Below are positions 1 to 9,346 of a stretch of 64,000 nucleotides of DNA, in pieces. The translations under genes and the position numbers were made by a program. Numbering within the stretch: the first letter of the stretch is position 1; the number at the start of each line of letters is the position of its first letter. The stretch is from the NCBI GenBank assembly GCA_965204925.1, contig OZ242021.1, positions 1,426,001 through 1,490,000 of the forward strand. The letters are read 5' to 3'. The notes beneath the pieces were generated by a model. It made no database searches and was not told the DNA's origin. It saw only the letters and a program-made list of their open reading frames with translations. Source of the DNA: G963663315 sp965204925 (GTDB taxonomy: Bacteria; Pseudomonadota; Gammaproteobacteria; Arenicellales; Poriferihabitantaceae).

Positions 1-111
1 CAAGGGAATCTGGCCCGAAATATAGACAGTCTCGCCGGTTTTGACCGCCTGCGAGTAAGTCCCTATGGCGCCGGGCGCCCGTCCGGTGCTGATAATTTCT
101 TTTGCGCTCAT
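1..111 (-). CDS. ridA: RidA family reactive intermediate deaminase, 5' part only
   Basis: The first 37 codons of a minus-strand gene that runs off the left edge. The protein begins MSAKEIISTGRAPGAIGTYS and continues through a GQIPL motif, the conserved N-terminal block of the RidA/YjgF/UK114 family. These small trimeric cytoplasmic proteins hydrolyse reactive enamine/imine intermediates released by PLP enzymes such as threonine dehydratase. The ATG at 109-111 is preceded only by a weak GGGA-type ribosome site. It is divergent from mraZ. In many gammaproteobacteria ridA follows spoT, but here it follows no coding region and needs its own promoter in the 112-348 gap. Family assignment is firm; the rest of the gene cannot be seen. 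Confidence 0.9.
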   Translation of the reverse strand, partial: MSAKEIISTGRAPGAIGTYSQAVKTGETVYISGQIPL

Positions 112-348
112 TTTATGGATCCCGATCTGTTCTCATTAGCGGTTCGACACATTACGATTAAACCATAAATCACCGATTGTTTCCCGGATTTCCTCACACA
201 ACGTATCAGGGCGGTTTGCGAAACCGGTATATATTGATATCGGTAGCCCCGTTCCCATATCTGCTTGAGCGCCTGTTCTCTGCCTTCCCGGACGCGGGAG
301 AGCGGAGCGAAATTCTACCGTTTCGATGATCAAAAGCGATGATTTTTC

Positions 349-377
349 TTGACATCGGACGGTCTCCTTTTTACAGT
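349..377 (+). promoter_or_regulatory. Sigma70-type promoter of the dcw cluster (Pmra)
   Basis: A consensus -35 hexamer TTGACA (349-354) is followed after exactly 17 bases by TACAGT (372-377), a 4/6 match to the -10 box. The expected start of transcription, near 384, falls inside the MraZ repeat array, as expected for an autoregulated promoter. It is the only strong promoter seen upstream of the tightly packed dcw genes. Confidence 0.7.
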
Positions 378-410
378 GGGAAGAAGTGGAGAATTGTGGA
401 TAAATTCTGG
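377..410 (+). promoter_or_regulatory. MraZ operator repeats
   Basis: TGGG at 377, TGGA at 387, TGGA at 397 and a degenerate CTGG at 407 recur with a strict 10-bp period. MraZ is known in E. coli to repress its own operon by binding three TGGGN direct repeats spaced by 5 bases between the promoter and the mraZ start. The position (immediately after the -10 box and ending 9 bases before the ATG) and spacing match that arrangement. The site overlaps the place where a ribosome binding site would lie. Confidence 0.75.
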
Positions 411-419
411 TAGAAAAGC

Positions 420-878
420 ATGTTGCGCGGCGCACACTCGATTAATCTGGACAACAAGGGCAGATTCACCATCCCCAGCCGGTATCGGGACAATCTGGCC
501 ACACGTTGTGACGGCAAGATGGTTGTGACGGTGAACAATACCAGGGAGCACTGTCTCTGGCTATACCCGGTCGATGAATGGGAAAGGGTTGAGGAAAAAC
601 TGGTTGCGTTACCCAGTTTCGATCCGGGCCACCAGAAGCTCAAGCGTTTTTTGCTTGGCTACGCCTCCGATGTCGATATGGATGGCAACGGGAGAATTTT
701 GCTACCGCCCCCGCTTCGTGAATTTGCCATGATGACGAAAGAAATCTATCTGGTCGGCCAAGGCAATAAATTCGAAATCTGGAGCGAAAGCCTGTGGTAT
801 ACGCGCCGCAGGGAATGGTTCAGTGAAGATATGGATGCCGGCAACATTTCGGTAGAAATGGAGAGGCTCTCGTTGTGA
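420..878 (+). CDS. mraZ: Transcriptional regulator MraZ
   Basis: 152 aa, the usual length for MraZ, a ring-forming DNA-binding protein of the AbrB/SpoVT fold. It represses the dcw promoter and interacts genetically with RsmH. The N-terminus (MLRGAHSINLDNKGRFTIPS) is the conserved first SpoVT-AbrB half; the second half around residues 80-100 contains the matching DMDGNGRILLPPPLR motif. It is first in the cluster and sits directly behind its likely operator repeats. The stop overlaps the GTG start of rsmH (GTGA), so the two are translationally coupled. Confidence 0.95.
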   Translation: MLRGAHSINLDNKGRFTIPSRYRDNLATRCDGKMVVTVNNTREHCLWLYPVDEWERVEEKLVALPSFDPGHQKLKRFLLGYASDVDMDGNGRILLPPPLREFAMMTKEIYLVGQGNKFEIWSESLWYTRRREWFSEDMDAGNISVEMERLSL

Positions 879-1870
879 ATGACGTGCAGTCGTCAGCCCA
901 TGTTCCGGTTTTGTTGAAGGAGGCGGTACAGGCGCTTGACCTCGCTGGCCGGGAAGTGGTGGTCGATGCGACCTGGGGAAGAGGCGGGCATTCCCGTGAA
1001 ATGTTGAAAATTCTGCCTGCGTCCGCCAGATTAATCGTGATTGACCGGGATGTGGACGCGGTCGCCCACGCCAGGAATTTCTCCCGGGATGACCCGAGAA
1101 TCGAGGTGGTTCACAGTTCTTTCTCAAGACTCAGGAGCATCCTGCGCGACAGGAACCTGCTTGGGGAGGTGGATGCGATATTGTTCGATTTGGGCGTGTC
1201 ATCTCCCCAGCTTGACGAGTCTGAAAGGGGATTCAGCTTCAGTCAGGACGGACCATTGGATATGAGAATGGACCGGAGCACGGGAGTCCCGGCCGCGGAC
1301 TGGGTGAAACAGACCGGGGAGGCTGAACTGGCACAGGTCCTGCGACGTTTCGGGGAGGAAAAATTCGCGCGCAGAATAGCGCGCAGCATCAAGCGGGCGC
1401 TTGTGCGCGAGGACATCAGAAGTACGGCCGAGCTTGGCAGACTGGTAGCGGATGTTGTGCCGACGAGAGAGAAGCGCAAGCACCCGGCGACCCGCACGTT
1501 TCAGGCGATCCGGATCGCCGTCAATGAGGAGTTGCAGGAACTCGAGAGCGTTCTGCCGCAGGCTCTTGATGCGCTGGCTCCGGGCGGTCGGCTGGTCGTG
1601 ATCAGTTTCCATTCCCTTGAAGACAGAATGGTAAAACGGTTTCTGCGCGCCCGCTCGAAGGGGGATCGCTGGCCTGCCGACCTTCCTGTCACCAGTGACA
1701 TGCTGAAGCCGGAACTTGTTCTGATCGGCAGGCCGGTCAGGGCGGCGCCCAATGAACTGGAGAGAAACCCGAGAGCAAGAAGCGCAGTCATGCGTGTCGC
1801 CGGCAAGACCGCCGCGGTCAGCGCCGCGGACAACACGGATTCCTGGAATGGGACCCTTTCAATCAATTGA
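875..1870 (+). CDS. rsmH: 16S rRNA (cytosine-1402-N4)-methyltransferase RsmH
   Basis: 331 aa, SAM-dependent methyltransferase that modifies C1402 in the P site of 16S rRNA. Family motifs are HVPVLLKEAVQAL at the N-terminus, DATWGRGGHS (SAM-binding loop), FDLGVSSPQLD near residue 105, and VISFHSLEDRMVKRF near residue 245. The start is GTG at 875, overlapping the mraZ stop by 4 bases. The DATWGRGGHS loop has Trp where most family members have Phe. The 3' end overlaps ftsL by 23 bases. Confidence 0.95.
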   Translation: MNDVQSSAHVPVLLKEAVQALDLAGREVVVDATWGRGGHSREMLKILPASARLIVIDRDVDAVAHARNFSRDDPRIEVVHSSFSRLRSILRDRNLLGEVDAILFDLGVSSPQLDESERGFSFSQDGPLDMRMDRSTGVPAADWVKQTGEAELAQVLRRFGEEKFARRIARSIKRALVREDIRSTAELGRLVADVVPTREKRKHPATRTFQAIRIAVNEELQELESVLPQALDALAPGGRLVVISFHSLEDRMVKRFLRARSKGDRWPADLPVTSDMLKPELVLIGRPVRAAPNELERNPRARSAVMRVAGKTAAVSAADNTDSWNGTLSIN

Positions 1871-2159
1871 CAGGCTTTCCATCATTTTGCTGGTTTTCGT
1901 GATCTTCAGCGCTTTGGCAGTGGTCACCGTCCGCCATGAGAATCGACTGGTATTTGCGCACTTATACGACCTTGACACCCGGCTCGCCCGGCTCGAAACC
2001 GAGTGGAACCGGCTCTTGATCGAGAAAACAACGTGGAATACGCGGCACAACATCGCAGATAGTGTGGAACGGCGATTGGGACTGTACCCGCCTCCCCTCG
2101 AAAAAATTGTGACCGTGTATCTGGGAATATCCGGTCAGCGACAGGCAGACAACGAGTGA
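1848..2159 (+). CDS. ftsL: Cell division protein FtsL
   Basis: 103 aa when started at the ATG at 1848; the frame is open further upstream, but that part only re-reads rsmH. Short cytoplasmic N-terminus, one membrane helix (about residues 8-27), then a periplasmic coiled coil with a leucine/glutamate heptad pattern (DLDTRLARLETEWNRLLIEK). This is the bitopic FtsL/DivIC form, the partner of FtsB and FtsQ that activates FtsWI at midcell. Sequence conservation in this family is poor, so size, topology and position between rsmH and ftsI carry the call. Confidence 0.9.
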   Translation: MGPFQSIDRLSIILLVFVIFSALAVVTVRHENRLVFAHLYDLDTRLARLETEWNRLLIEKTTWNTRHNIADSVERRLGLYPPPLEKIVTVYLGISGQRQADNE

Positions 2160-2201
2160 GCGGTCCAGTGGTTCGAATTCACAAGCGCGAGATATGGGCA
2201 G

Positions 2202-3905
2202 ATGGTTAGAAACCGTTCACCCGCAGACTCGTTGATCTGGCGTCAGTATGTGGCGCTTGCGGGTATGATCGCTGTGTTTGCCGTGCTTGCGTTGCGGGTC
2301 GTTTACCTGCAAACCTCCGAGCGGGAAAAACTGAAAGCCCAGGGAGATATGCGTTACTTGCGGGAGGTGGCGGTTTTTCCGGAGCGGGGACGGATTCTTG
2401 ACCGTAACGGTCAGCCGCTGTCTGTCAGTACTCCGGTGTATTCCCTCGTCTCGGAACCGGAACCATTCTGCAATGCGCAACGATCTTGGGACAATATCCT
2501 GGAAATGGCGGGTATTTCAAGAGCATACCTCAAGAACAAGTGCGAGAAATTTGCCGGCGCTGATTTCATGTATGTCAAACGGCAACTGCCGCCTGCCGTA
2601 GTCGAACAGGTGATGAAGTCCCCGGCGCCCGGACTTGCTGTACGAAGGGAGTACAGACGATATTTCCCGAGCGGCCCGGTCAGCGCCCACCTGATCGGAT
2701 TTACCGATATTGACGGCAACGGCCAAGAGGGGCTGGAACTGGCATTCAATGAGGACCTGAAGGGCAGTGAAGGGCGCATGCTGGCGCTCAAAAGTCTCGG
2801 TGGGCGTTATGTCGAGAGAGTGGAAAACATTCGGCAGGTGCGGCATGGACGCGACGTTGTGATCAGCATTGACGCGAGGCTGCAGTCGCTGGCCAGCAAG
2901 TATCTCGAATCCGCGTTGATTGAACATGGCGCCGCAAGCGGCAGTGTGGTGGTTTTATCCGTGCCGAGTGGAGAAATCCTGGCAATGGTGAATGCGCCCT
3001 GGTTCAATCCCAATGACCGCGGGACCCTGAAAGATAGAATATTCAGGAATCGCGCCGTGACCGATACTCTGGAGCCGGGATCTACGGCGAAGCCGTTCAC
3101 CATTGCCATGGCGCTGGAAAGCGGGACGGTTGAGGCGGACACGATCGTGGACACTTCTCCTGGCGCCTGGCGGGTCGGAGGTCGTACGATCCGGGATATC
3201 CATGACTACGGGGAACTGTCGGTTTTTGATGTGCTCGTTCGCTCAAGCAATATCGGGTCTGCAAAAATTGCCCTTGCCTTACCGTTTGATGAACTTTTCG
3301 ACATTTTGCAGGATGTTGGATTCGGTTCAATGGCCGCGTTCCTGCCGGGGGAGACTGCGGGTGTCCTCAAGCGCCGTTCCCGCAACATAGAACACGCGAC
3401 CATGGCGTATGGTTACGGGTTCTCGGCCACTCCGCTGCAACTGGCGAGGGCCTATACCGTTTTTGCTACGGACGGAGAGCTGTTACCGGTCACTCTTGAA
3501 CGAAAGGAACTCGGGTTTCGCGCCCGCGGGAAAAGGGTGTTCAGCCCGGACACGGCCCTGCGCGTCAGGGAAATGCTGGAACAGGTCGCCACGACAAAAG
3601 GCACAGCCCGCAAGGCAAGGGTGGCTCGTTATCGAATCGGCGGCAAAACTGGTACCACTCACAAACTGATCGACGGTAACTACAGGAATAACCGGTATGT
3701 GTCGGTGTTCGCCGGACTCGGTCCGATTTCCGACCCGAAATTTGTAACTGTCGTTGCCATTGATGATCCGCGAGGAAAGTTTCACTATGGCGGCGATGTC
3801 GCGGCGCCGGTTTTTGCGAGACTGATGGCTGATATGATGCGTCTGTATAACGTAAGACCCGATCAGGTCGATTCGCCCCGCATCGTTGCCAGCCAGCGTC
3901 AATAA
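2202..3905 (+). CDS. ftsI: Septal peptidoglycan transpeptidase FtsI (PBP3)
   Basis: 567 aa, class B penicillin-binding protein that crosslinks septal peptidoglycan together with FtsW. A short cytoplasmic tail and membrane helix (about residues 14-36) are followed by a pedestal domain beginning at the RGRILDRNG motif (62-70) and a C-terminal transpeptidase. The three active-site motifs are intact: STAK with nucleophile Ser294, SSN at 348-350 and KTG at 482-484. The 42-bp gap after ftsL holds only a weak ribosome site; ATG 2202 is the first sensible start and gives the expected N-terminal tail. Confidence 0.96.
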   Translation: MVRNRSPADSLIWRQYVALAGMIAVFAVLALRVVYLQTSEREKLKAQGDMRYLREVAVFPERGRILDRNGQPLSVSTPVYSLVSEPEPFCNAQRSWDNILEMAGISRAYLKNKCEKFAGADFMYVKRQLPPAVVEQVMKSPAPGLAVRREYRRYFPSGPVSAHLIGFTDIDGNGQEGLELAFNEDLKGSEGRMLALKSLGGRYVERVENIRQVRHGRDVVISIDARLQSLASKYLESALIEHGAASGSVVVLSVPSGEILAMVNAPWFNPNDRGTLKDRIFRNRAVTDTLEPGSTAKPFTIAMALESGTVEADTIVDTSPGAWRVGGRTIRDIHDYGELSVFDVLVRSSNIGSAKIALALPFDELFDILQDVGFGSMAAFLPGETAGVLKRRSRNIEHATMAYGYGFSATPLQLARAYTVFATDGELLPVTLERKELGFRARGKRVFSPDTALRVREMLEQVATTKGTARKARVARYRIGGKTGTTHKLIDGNYRNNRYVSVFAGLGPISDPKFVTVVAIDDPRGKFHYGGDVAAPVFARLMADMMRLYNVRPDQVDSPRIVASQRQ

Positions 3906-3922
3906 GAGCCGGAGTATCGATA

Positions 3923-5467
3923 ATGGCGTCGCAGCCCGCGATCGAACATTGGACAACCGGCCGGCAGGGAGAGACCGCCAATGTCCGGTTGAGCGAGATA
4001 CTTTGCGGGATTGCGGCGCTGAAGCTGGCCGATGACCGCCCGATCGGTCGACTGCAACTGGACAGCAGGCAGGTCAAGCGCGGTGATGTTTTTGTCGCCC
4101 TGCCCGGGAGCGCTAGCGACGGGCGGGACTACATCCCCGAGGCAATCCGTCGGCGGGCGGGCGCTGTTCTGTACGAACGTCACGGCTACGAGGCGCGTGG
4201 AAACGGGCGCCGGCAAGAGTCCGGGAAGAATATATCGCTCATTGGGGTGGACGATCTTGAAGGAAAACTGGGGCGCATCGCGTCCGCATATTTCCGCGCC
4301 CCGTCTTCTGCATTGCAGGTGATCGGCGTGACCGGGACCAATGGTAAAACCACGACAACCTGGCTGATTGCCCAGGCTCTCGAACGGTTGGGTCTTTCCT
4401 GCGGCTATGCGGGGACACTGGGGACAGGAAAACCCGGAAGTTTGCAGAGGTCTCGCTTAACCACTATGGATGTGATTTCCATACATCGGCAACTGGCTGA
4501 TTTTCGCAGGATGCGAATGGACGCGGTGAGTCTCGAGGTTTCCTCCCATGGTCTCGATCAGGGGCGTGTCAATGGCGTCGAGTTCGACATTGCTGTCCTC
4601 ACCAATTTTTCCCGCGATCACCTTGATTATCATCATTCCATGAAGGAGTACGCGCGGGCAAAACGGAGGCTGTTTGATTTTGCGTCACTTGAGGTCGCAG
4701 TTGTCAATAATGATGACGCCTTCGGGCAAGATCTGGTTCGCTGGCTCGAAAGACACAGGAGTGGTCTGCGCTGCCTGACCTACGGTCTCGCGAATGCACA
4801 TCTGACGCCCCGTAACGTTGAGATCAACAGCCGCGAGATTCGTTTCGATCTGGACTATCCGGGGGATTGCGGGCGTATGCGGGCAGCGTTGACCGGAGCG
4901 GTCAATGTCCCCAACATGCTGGCGGCAGCCGCAGTGTTGATCGGCATGGGTTACCGGGTCGCAGAAATTGCGGAAGTCATGCCCTCGTTGTCGGCGCCGC
5001 CGGGACGTATGGAATGGGTTGCCAATGAACCCTGGCAACCGGCTGTTGTCGTCGATTATGCCCACACTCCGGAGGCATTGGAACAGGCGCTGCGTTCATG
5101 CAGGTCACTGTGCTGCGGCAAACTGGTTGTGGTGTTTGGTTGCGGCGGCGACCGCGACCCGGGAAAGCGGCCGCAGATGGGAGCGCTTGCCGAACGTTTC
5201 GCCGACCGTGTCATTATTACCGATGACAACCCCCGCTTCGAGTCGCCGCAGGCGATTGCCGGGCAGATTGCACAGGGCATGAAAAACAGGCCGATCGTCA
5301 TTCATGATCGGGAAACGGCCGTACTGCAGGCGGTGCGGGCGGCGACTGCCAAAGACCTGATCCTGTTAGCCGGGAAAGGTCATGAGACGCAACAGGTCGA
5401 GGGCAATGAAGCAAGGCCGTTGTGTGACCGGGATCTGGTACGGGAGTTACTGGAGCGGCTGTCATGA
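3923..5467 (+). CDS. murE: UDP-MurNAc-tripeptide synthetase MurE (meso-DAP adding)
   Basis: 514 aa cytoplasmic Mur ligase that adds the third amino acid to UDP-MurNAc-L-Ala-D-Glu using ATP. The ATP loop GTNGKTT is at 138-144, and the DNPR motif (435-438) that selects meso-diaminopimelate rather than lysine is present, so this organism has Gram-negative-type mDAP peptidoglycan. The N-terminal domain carries the DSRQVKRGDVFVALPG signature. It overlaps murF by 4 bases (ATGA). Confidence 0.96.
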   Translation: MASQPAIEHWTTGRQGETANVRLSEILCGIAALKLADDRPIGRLQLDSRQVKRGDVFVALPGSASDGRDYIPEAIRRRAGAVLYERHGYEARGNGRRQESGKNISLIGVDDLEGKLGRIASAYFRAPSSALQVIGVTGTNGKTTTTWLIAQALERLGLSCGYAGTLGTGKPGSLQRSRLTTMDVISIHRQLADFRRMRMDAVSLEVSSHGLDQGRVNGVEFDIAVLTNFSRDHLDYHHSMKEYARAKRRLFDFASLEVAVVNNDDAFGQDLVRWLERHRSGLRCLTYGLANAHLTPRNVEINSREIRFDLDYPGDCGRMRAALTGAVNVPNMLAAAAVLIGMGYRVAEIAEVMPSLSAPPGRMEWVANEPWQPAVVVDYAHTPEALEQALRSCRSLCCGKLVVVFGCGGDRDPGKRPQMGALAERFADRVIITDDNPRFESPQAIAGQIAQGMKNRPIVIHDRETAVLQAVRAATAKDLILLAGKGHETQQVEGNEARPLCDRDLVRELLERLS

Positions 5468-6885
5468 TGACTTTGTCCGAAGCGGCGCGCATCGTGGGTG
5501 GAACGATGTCGGGAAACGACGCCGCATTCACCTCGGTGGGTACGGACTCAAGGACGATCGGGGCGGGCGGATTGTTCGTGGCCATCCCCGGGAAAAGAGT
5601 CGATGGCCATACGTTTTTGTCCCACGCCGCTACGGCCGGCGCGGTCGGCGCCATAGTGTCCGACAGGACATCGGCGGAGAGGTTGAACGGTGAACCGGGG
5701 TTGCCCCTGGTTGGCGTGCCGGATACTACGCTCGCTCTGGGGCGGTTGGGTAAAGACTGGCGGTCACGGTTCGACATCCCCGTGGCTGCGGTCACAGGCA
5801 GTAACGGGAAAACGACCGTTACCGCGATGACGGCCTCGATATTCAGGCAGTGGGGCCGTTGCCTGTCTCCACAAAAAAGTTTCAACAATGCGTGGGGAGT
5901 GCCGCTTACGTTGTTGCGGTTGACCGGTCGCCATCGCTTTGCGGTCATTGAAATGGGCGCCAGCCACCCGGGGGAAATCGAATACCTTGCCCGCCTGGCG
6001 GGACCGACCATAGCGCTTGTTAACAATGCGGCCCCCGCTCATCTGGAGGGGCTGGGCAGCATTGCACAGATCGCTCAGGAGAAAGCCGGAATTTTCGCGG
6101 GATTGCCGGCTTCGGGTGTCGCTGTCCTCAATGCGGATGATCGGTTCCACGACCAGTGGGCGGCCATGCTCAATGCTTCCCGTCCCGACATAACGATCGT
6201 TCGCTTTGCGATTGCCGCCGAAGCGGAGGTAAGCGCCTGCAACGTAAAGTCCGCAGTCTGCGCAAGCCGCTTCGATTTGCAGGTGCGGGGGCGTAGCATT
6301 GCGGTCAATCTGCCATTGCCGGGGCGCCACAATATCATGAACGCGCTGGCCGCCGCCGCTGTCTGTTTTGCCGCGGGCGCCGGATTCGGGCAGATAAAGG
6401 ATGGACTGGAAACGGTGTCCGCTGTGACAGGCCGCCTGGATATCAGGCCGGGGTTGGGCGGCGCCACCGTTATTGACGACAGCTATAACGCCAACCCGGA
6501 ATCCATGCGCGCTGCAATTCATGTTTTGCGCCAGTACCGCGGTAAAAAGGTTCTGGCGCTTGGGGGCATGGCGGAATTGGGGGAAAGCAGCCCGCAGTTG
6601 CACGAGGAAGTGGGAGCGTACGCGAGAACCCAGGGCATCGATCACCTGTATTGCTATGCCCGCGACGGCAACGACCACGCCCGTTTTTATGCAGAACGCT
6701 TCGGCGGCAACGCTGGGATCTTTTACAGTATGGAAGAGTTGCAGCAGGCAGTAAAGCGGACTCTGGACGCGGACGCGGTGATACTGATCAAGGGCTCGCG
6801 GTCTTCCCGCATGGAACGTCTGGTGCATGAAGTAGTCGCAGCGCACCCGAACCGCCTGCCGCGAGAGGGGGAGTGCTTATGTTGA
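5464..6885 (+). CDS. murF: UDP-MurNAc-tripeptide--D-Ala-D-Ala ligase MurF
   Basis: 473 aa Mur ligase that adds D-Ala-D-Ala to the UDP-MurNAc tripeptide. It has the N-terminal DSRTIGAGGLFVAIPG block, the ATP loop GSNGKTT at 112-118 and the DDSYNANPESM motif typical of MurF. ATG 5464 overlaps the murE stop. The substrate dipeptide requires a D-Ala-D-Ala ligase (Ddl), which is not encoded in this window. Confidence 0.96.
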   Translation: MMTLSEAARIVGGTMSGNDAAFTSVGTDSRTIGAGGLFVAIPGKRVDGHTFLSHAATAGAVGAIVSDRTSAERLNGEPGLPLVGVPDTTLALGRLGKDWRSRFDIPVAAVTGSNGKTTVTAMTASIFRQWGRCLSPQKSFNNAWGVPLTLLRLTGRHRFAVIEMGASHPGEIEYLARLAGPTIALVNNAAPAHLEGLGSIAQIAQEKAGIFAGLPASGVAVLNADDRFHDQWAAMLNASRPDITIVRFAIAAEAEVSACNVKSAVCASRFDLQVRGRSIAVNLPLPGRHNIMNALAAAAVCFAAGAGFGQIKDGLETVSAVTGRLDIRPGLGGATVIDDSYNANPESMRAAIHVLRQYRGKKVLALGGMAELGESSPQLHEEVGAYARTQGIDHLYCYARDGNDHARFYAERFGGNAGIFYSMEELQQAVKRTLDADAVILIKGSRSSRMERLVHEVVAAHPNRLPREGECLC

Positions 6886-7961
6886 CCTGGTTGTTTGAGA
6901 ACCTCGCACGGGATTACAGCTTTCTCAACGTGTTCCGGTATCTGACATTCCGGGGAATATGTGGAGTGCTGACCGCAATCGGTATATTCTTTGTCTTCGG
7001 CCCGGCCATGATCCGCAAGCTCAGTGACTACCGGATCGGGCAGACCGTGCGGGCGGAAGGGCCGCCCACGCATTTCAGCAAAGTCGGTACGCCAACCATG
7101 GGCGGGGGCCTGATCCTGGTTGCTGTGGTCGCGTCGACGCTGCTTTGGGGGGATTTGTCCAACCGCTATATCTGGGCGATCCTGTTTACAACGATTGCGT
7201 TCGGGGCCATTGGCTGGGTCGATGATTATCGTAAGCTGATTGGCCGCGACCCGAGGGGGATGGGCGCCCGCAACAAGTTCTTTTTTCAGAGTGTATCGGG
7301 GTTGGCAGTAGCGATTTTCCTGTTCCAGACGGCCAAACTGCCTGCGGAAACCGAGTTGCTCGTTCCGCTGTTCAAGGATATCGCTATCCCGTTGGGCTGG
7401 GGGTTCATCGCGCTGACCTGGTTCGTTGTGGTCGGTACCAGCAATGCTGTTAACCTGACCGACGGCCTCGACGGTCTGGCTATTATGCCGGCAGTCATGG
7501 TAGCCGGAGCGCTCGGTGTATTCGCGTATGCGTCCGGGAACCTGAACTTCTCTTCCTACCTGGGCATTCCTTATATCCCGGGGGCAGGGGAGGCGCTGGT
7601 TTTTTGCGCGGCGCTGGTGGGCGGCGGCCTGGGGTTTCTCTGGTTCAATACTTACCCGGCCCAGGTTTTCATGGGAGATATCGGCGCTCTTTCCCTGGGG
7701 GCCGCAATTGGAATCGTTGCCGTTATCGTGCGTCAGGAAATCGTGCTCGTCATCATGGGCGGAATTTTTGTGGTGGAAACGGTTTCGGTGATATTGCAGG
7801 TCGCTTCTTTCAAACTGATTGGCAGGAGGATATTCAGGATGGCCCCCTTGCACCACCACTTCGAACTGAAGGGCTGGCCCGAGCCCAGGGTCATTGTCCG
7901 ATTCTGGATAATCAGCCTGATCCTGGTATTGATGGGGCTGGCGACATTGAAAATTCGCTGA
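6879..7961 (+). CDS. mraY: Phospho-MurNAc-pentapeptide transferase MraY
   Basis: 360 aa polytopic inner-membrane enzyme that transfers phospho-MurNAc-pentapeptide to undecaprenyl phosphate to make lipid I. The N-terminus MLTWLFENL and SYLTFR-like segment (RYLTFRGICG) match the family, as do PTMGG near residue 70, the NLTDGLDGL loop and the MAPLHHHFE motif near residue 320. I chose ATG 6879, behind a GAGAGGGGGA ribosome site, over an in-frame GTG two codons earlier. The start lies inside the end of murF. Confidence 0.95.
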   Translation: MLTWLFENLARDYSFLNVFRYLTFRGICGVLTAIGIFFVFGPAMIRKLSDYRIGQTVRAEGPPTHFSKVGTPTMGGGLILVAVVASTLLWGDLSNRYIWAILFTTIAFGAIGWVDDYRKLIGRDPRGMGARNKFFFQSVSGLAVAIFLFQTAKLPAETELLVPLFKDIAIPLGWGFIALTWFVVVGTSNAVNLTDGLDGLAIMPAVMVAGALGVFAYASGNLNFSSYLGIPYIPGAGEALVFCAALVGGGLGFLWFNTYPAQVFMGDIGALSLGAAIGIVAVIVRQEIVLVIMGGIFVVETVSVILQVASFKLIGRRIFRMAPLHHHFELKGWPEPRVIVRFWIISLILVLMGLATLKIR

Positions 7962-7975
7962 GCTTGCCGGTGTTG

Positions 7976-9346
7976 ATGATGATTGTGGCTGAACGGAGAC
8001 AACCTGTACCTGAATCCGCTCTGGTAGTCGGCCTTGGCATAACCGGCTTTTCGGTTGTCCGCCACCTCGCGCCAACCGGTTGCCGGATTACGGTAGCCGA
8101 TTCACGCCAACGGCCGCCTTATCTCGACCAGGTGAAACAGCGGTTCCCCGATGTGAATCTCGTCATGGGCCGCATTCCCTGCCAGCGTTTTGCCGAGTTT
8201 GACGAGGTTATCACAAGTCCGGGTATCAAGGTCACGGGCAGCGGTAATGCAAAGCTGCCGATCAGCGACATAGAACTTTTTGCCCGTGCGGCGAACGCAC
8301 CCGTGATCGCGGTTACCGGTTCGAATGGCAAGTCCACCGTCACCATGCTCGTTACCAATATGCTGTTGGCTGCCGGCCATGCTGTCAGGACCGGAGGCAA
8401 TATCGGTGTTCCCGCGCTTGATTTGCTTGAGGGAGGGAGGCCGGATTTTCATGTCCTCGAGTTGTCCAGCTTCCAGTTGGAAAATACCCGGACACTGAAA
8501 CCGCTTGTGGCGACTGTTCTTAATATCAGCGCCGACCACATGGACCGCTATACCGGGCTGAACGATTACGCCGATGCCAAATTGCGGATTTTCCGGGGCG
8601 CGCGGCATTGCGTCATCAATCGTGATGACCGAATAACGGAGAAGCGGACGGCGAGCGCCTCCTCTCACTGCAGCTTTGGCATGGACGCTCCGTATAATGA
8701 CCGGGATTTCGGCATTGTCCGGCGCATGGGAGAGCGTTTCATCGCGCACGGGAGCAAAGCGCTTGCGCGGGTCGACCGAATGACGTTGCAGGGCGAACAG
8801 AATATCGCCAATGCGCTGGCGGCGTTCGCCCTGGTGCAATCGGCCGGAGTGGGGCTGACAGCCAATGTGGTGTGCGCCGCGCTTGACTATAGCGGCTTGC
8901 CTCACCGTTGCGAAATGGTCAGGGAGATCAATCGGGTTAAATGGATCAACGATTCCAAGGGCACAAATCAGGGAGCCACTATTGCAGCAATCAAGGGATT
9001 GCGCCGGCCAATGATCCTGATCCTCGGCGGCCAGGGGAAGGGTGCGGATTTCTCGGCCATGGCCGATGTGATCGATGACAGGGTGGCTCACTCCTTTGTT
9101 TACGGTGAGGACGCTGACAGGATTGTGGCCTGTTTCAGGAAGGAGTCAACGGTGACCCGTGTGGATACGCTGGATGAGGCCGTAGAACGGTCATTCCGTC
9201 TGGCAAGGCCCGGAGATACCGTTTTATTTTCTCCGGCATGCGCGAGCTACGACATGTTCGACAGTTACGAGCATCGGGGCAACCGGTTCAGGCAACAGGT
9301 TCTGGAACTGGCCGACAACGGAGGTGGACATGAACCGGCAGGCTAG
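7976..9346 (+). CDS. murD: UDP-MurNAc-L-Ala--D-Glu ligase MurD
   Basis: 456 aa when started at the first of two adjacent ATGs (7976, 7979), 14 bases after mraY; the frame continues upstream only as an overlap of mraY. The enzyme adds D-glutamate to UDP-MurNAc-L-Ala. It has an N-terminal Rossmann-like domain (LVVGLGITGFSVVRHL), the ATP loop GSNGKST at 115-121, and the NDSKGTN motif near residue 325. Stop and ftsW start overlap by 17 bases. Confidence 0.94.
   Translation: MMIVAERRQPVPESALVVGLGITGFSVVRHLAPTGCRITVADSRQRPPYLDQVKQRFPDVNLVMGRIPCQRFAEFDEVITSPGIKVTGSGNAKLPISDIELFARAANAPVIAVTGSNGKSTVTMLVTNMLLAAGHAVRTGGNIGVPALDLLEGGRPDFHVLELSSFQLENTRTLKPLVATVLNISADHMDRYTGLNDYADAKLRIFRGARHCVINRDDRITEKRTASASSHCSFGMDAPYNDRDFGIVRRMGERFIAHGSKALARVDRMTLQGEQNIANALAAFALVQSAGVGLTANVVCAALDYSGLPHRCEMVREINRVKWINDSKGTNQGATIAAIKGLRRPMILILGGQGKGADFSAMADVIDDRVAHSFVYGEDADRIVACFRKESTVTRVDTLDEAVERSFRLARPGDTVLFSPACASYDMFDSYEHRGNRFRQQVLELADNGGGHEPAG

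Larger units (their letters stand above)
112..419. other. Intergenic region between ridA and mraZ
   Basis: About 308 bases without a convincing gene. The right end holds the mraZ promoter and MraZ repeats, listed separately. The part from 112 to about 340 should contain the ridA promoter on the minus strand, but I see no good -35/-10 pair there. Short reading frames across it have no family resemblance and are treated as chance. Confidence 0.6.

Noticed and set aside
6723..8075. 450-codon minus-strand frame across murF-mraY-murD
   Set aside because: Fully antisense to three conserved genes, low-complexity and polar, no family resemblance; a GC-rich shadow frame.
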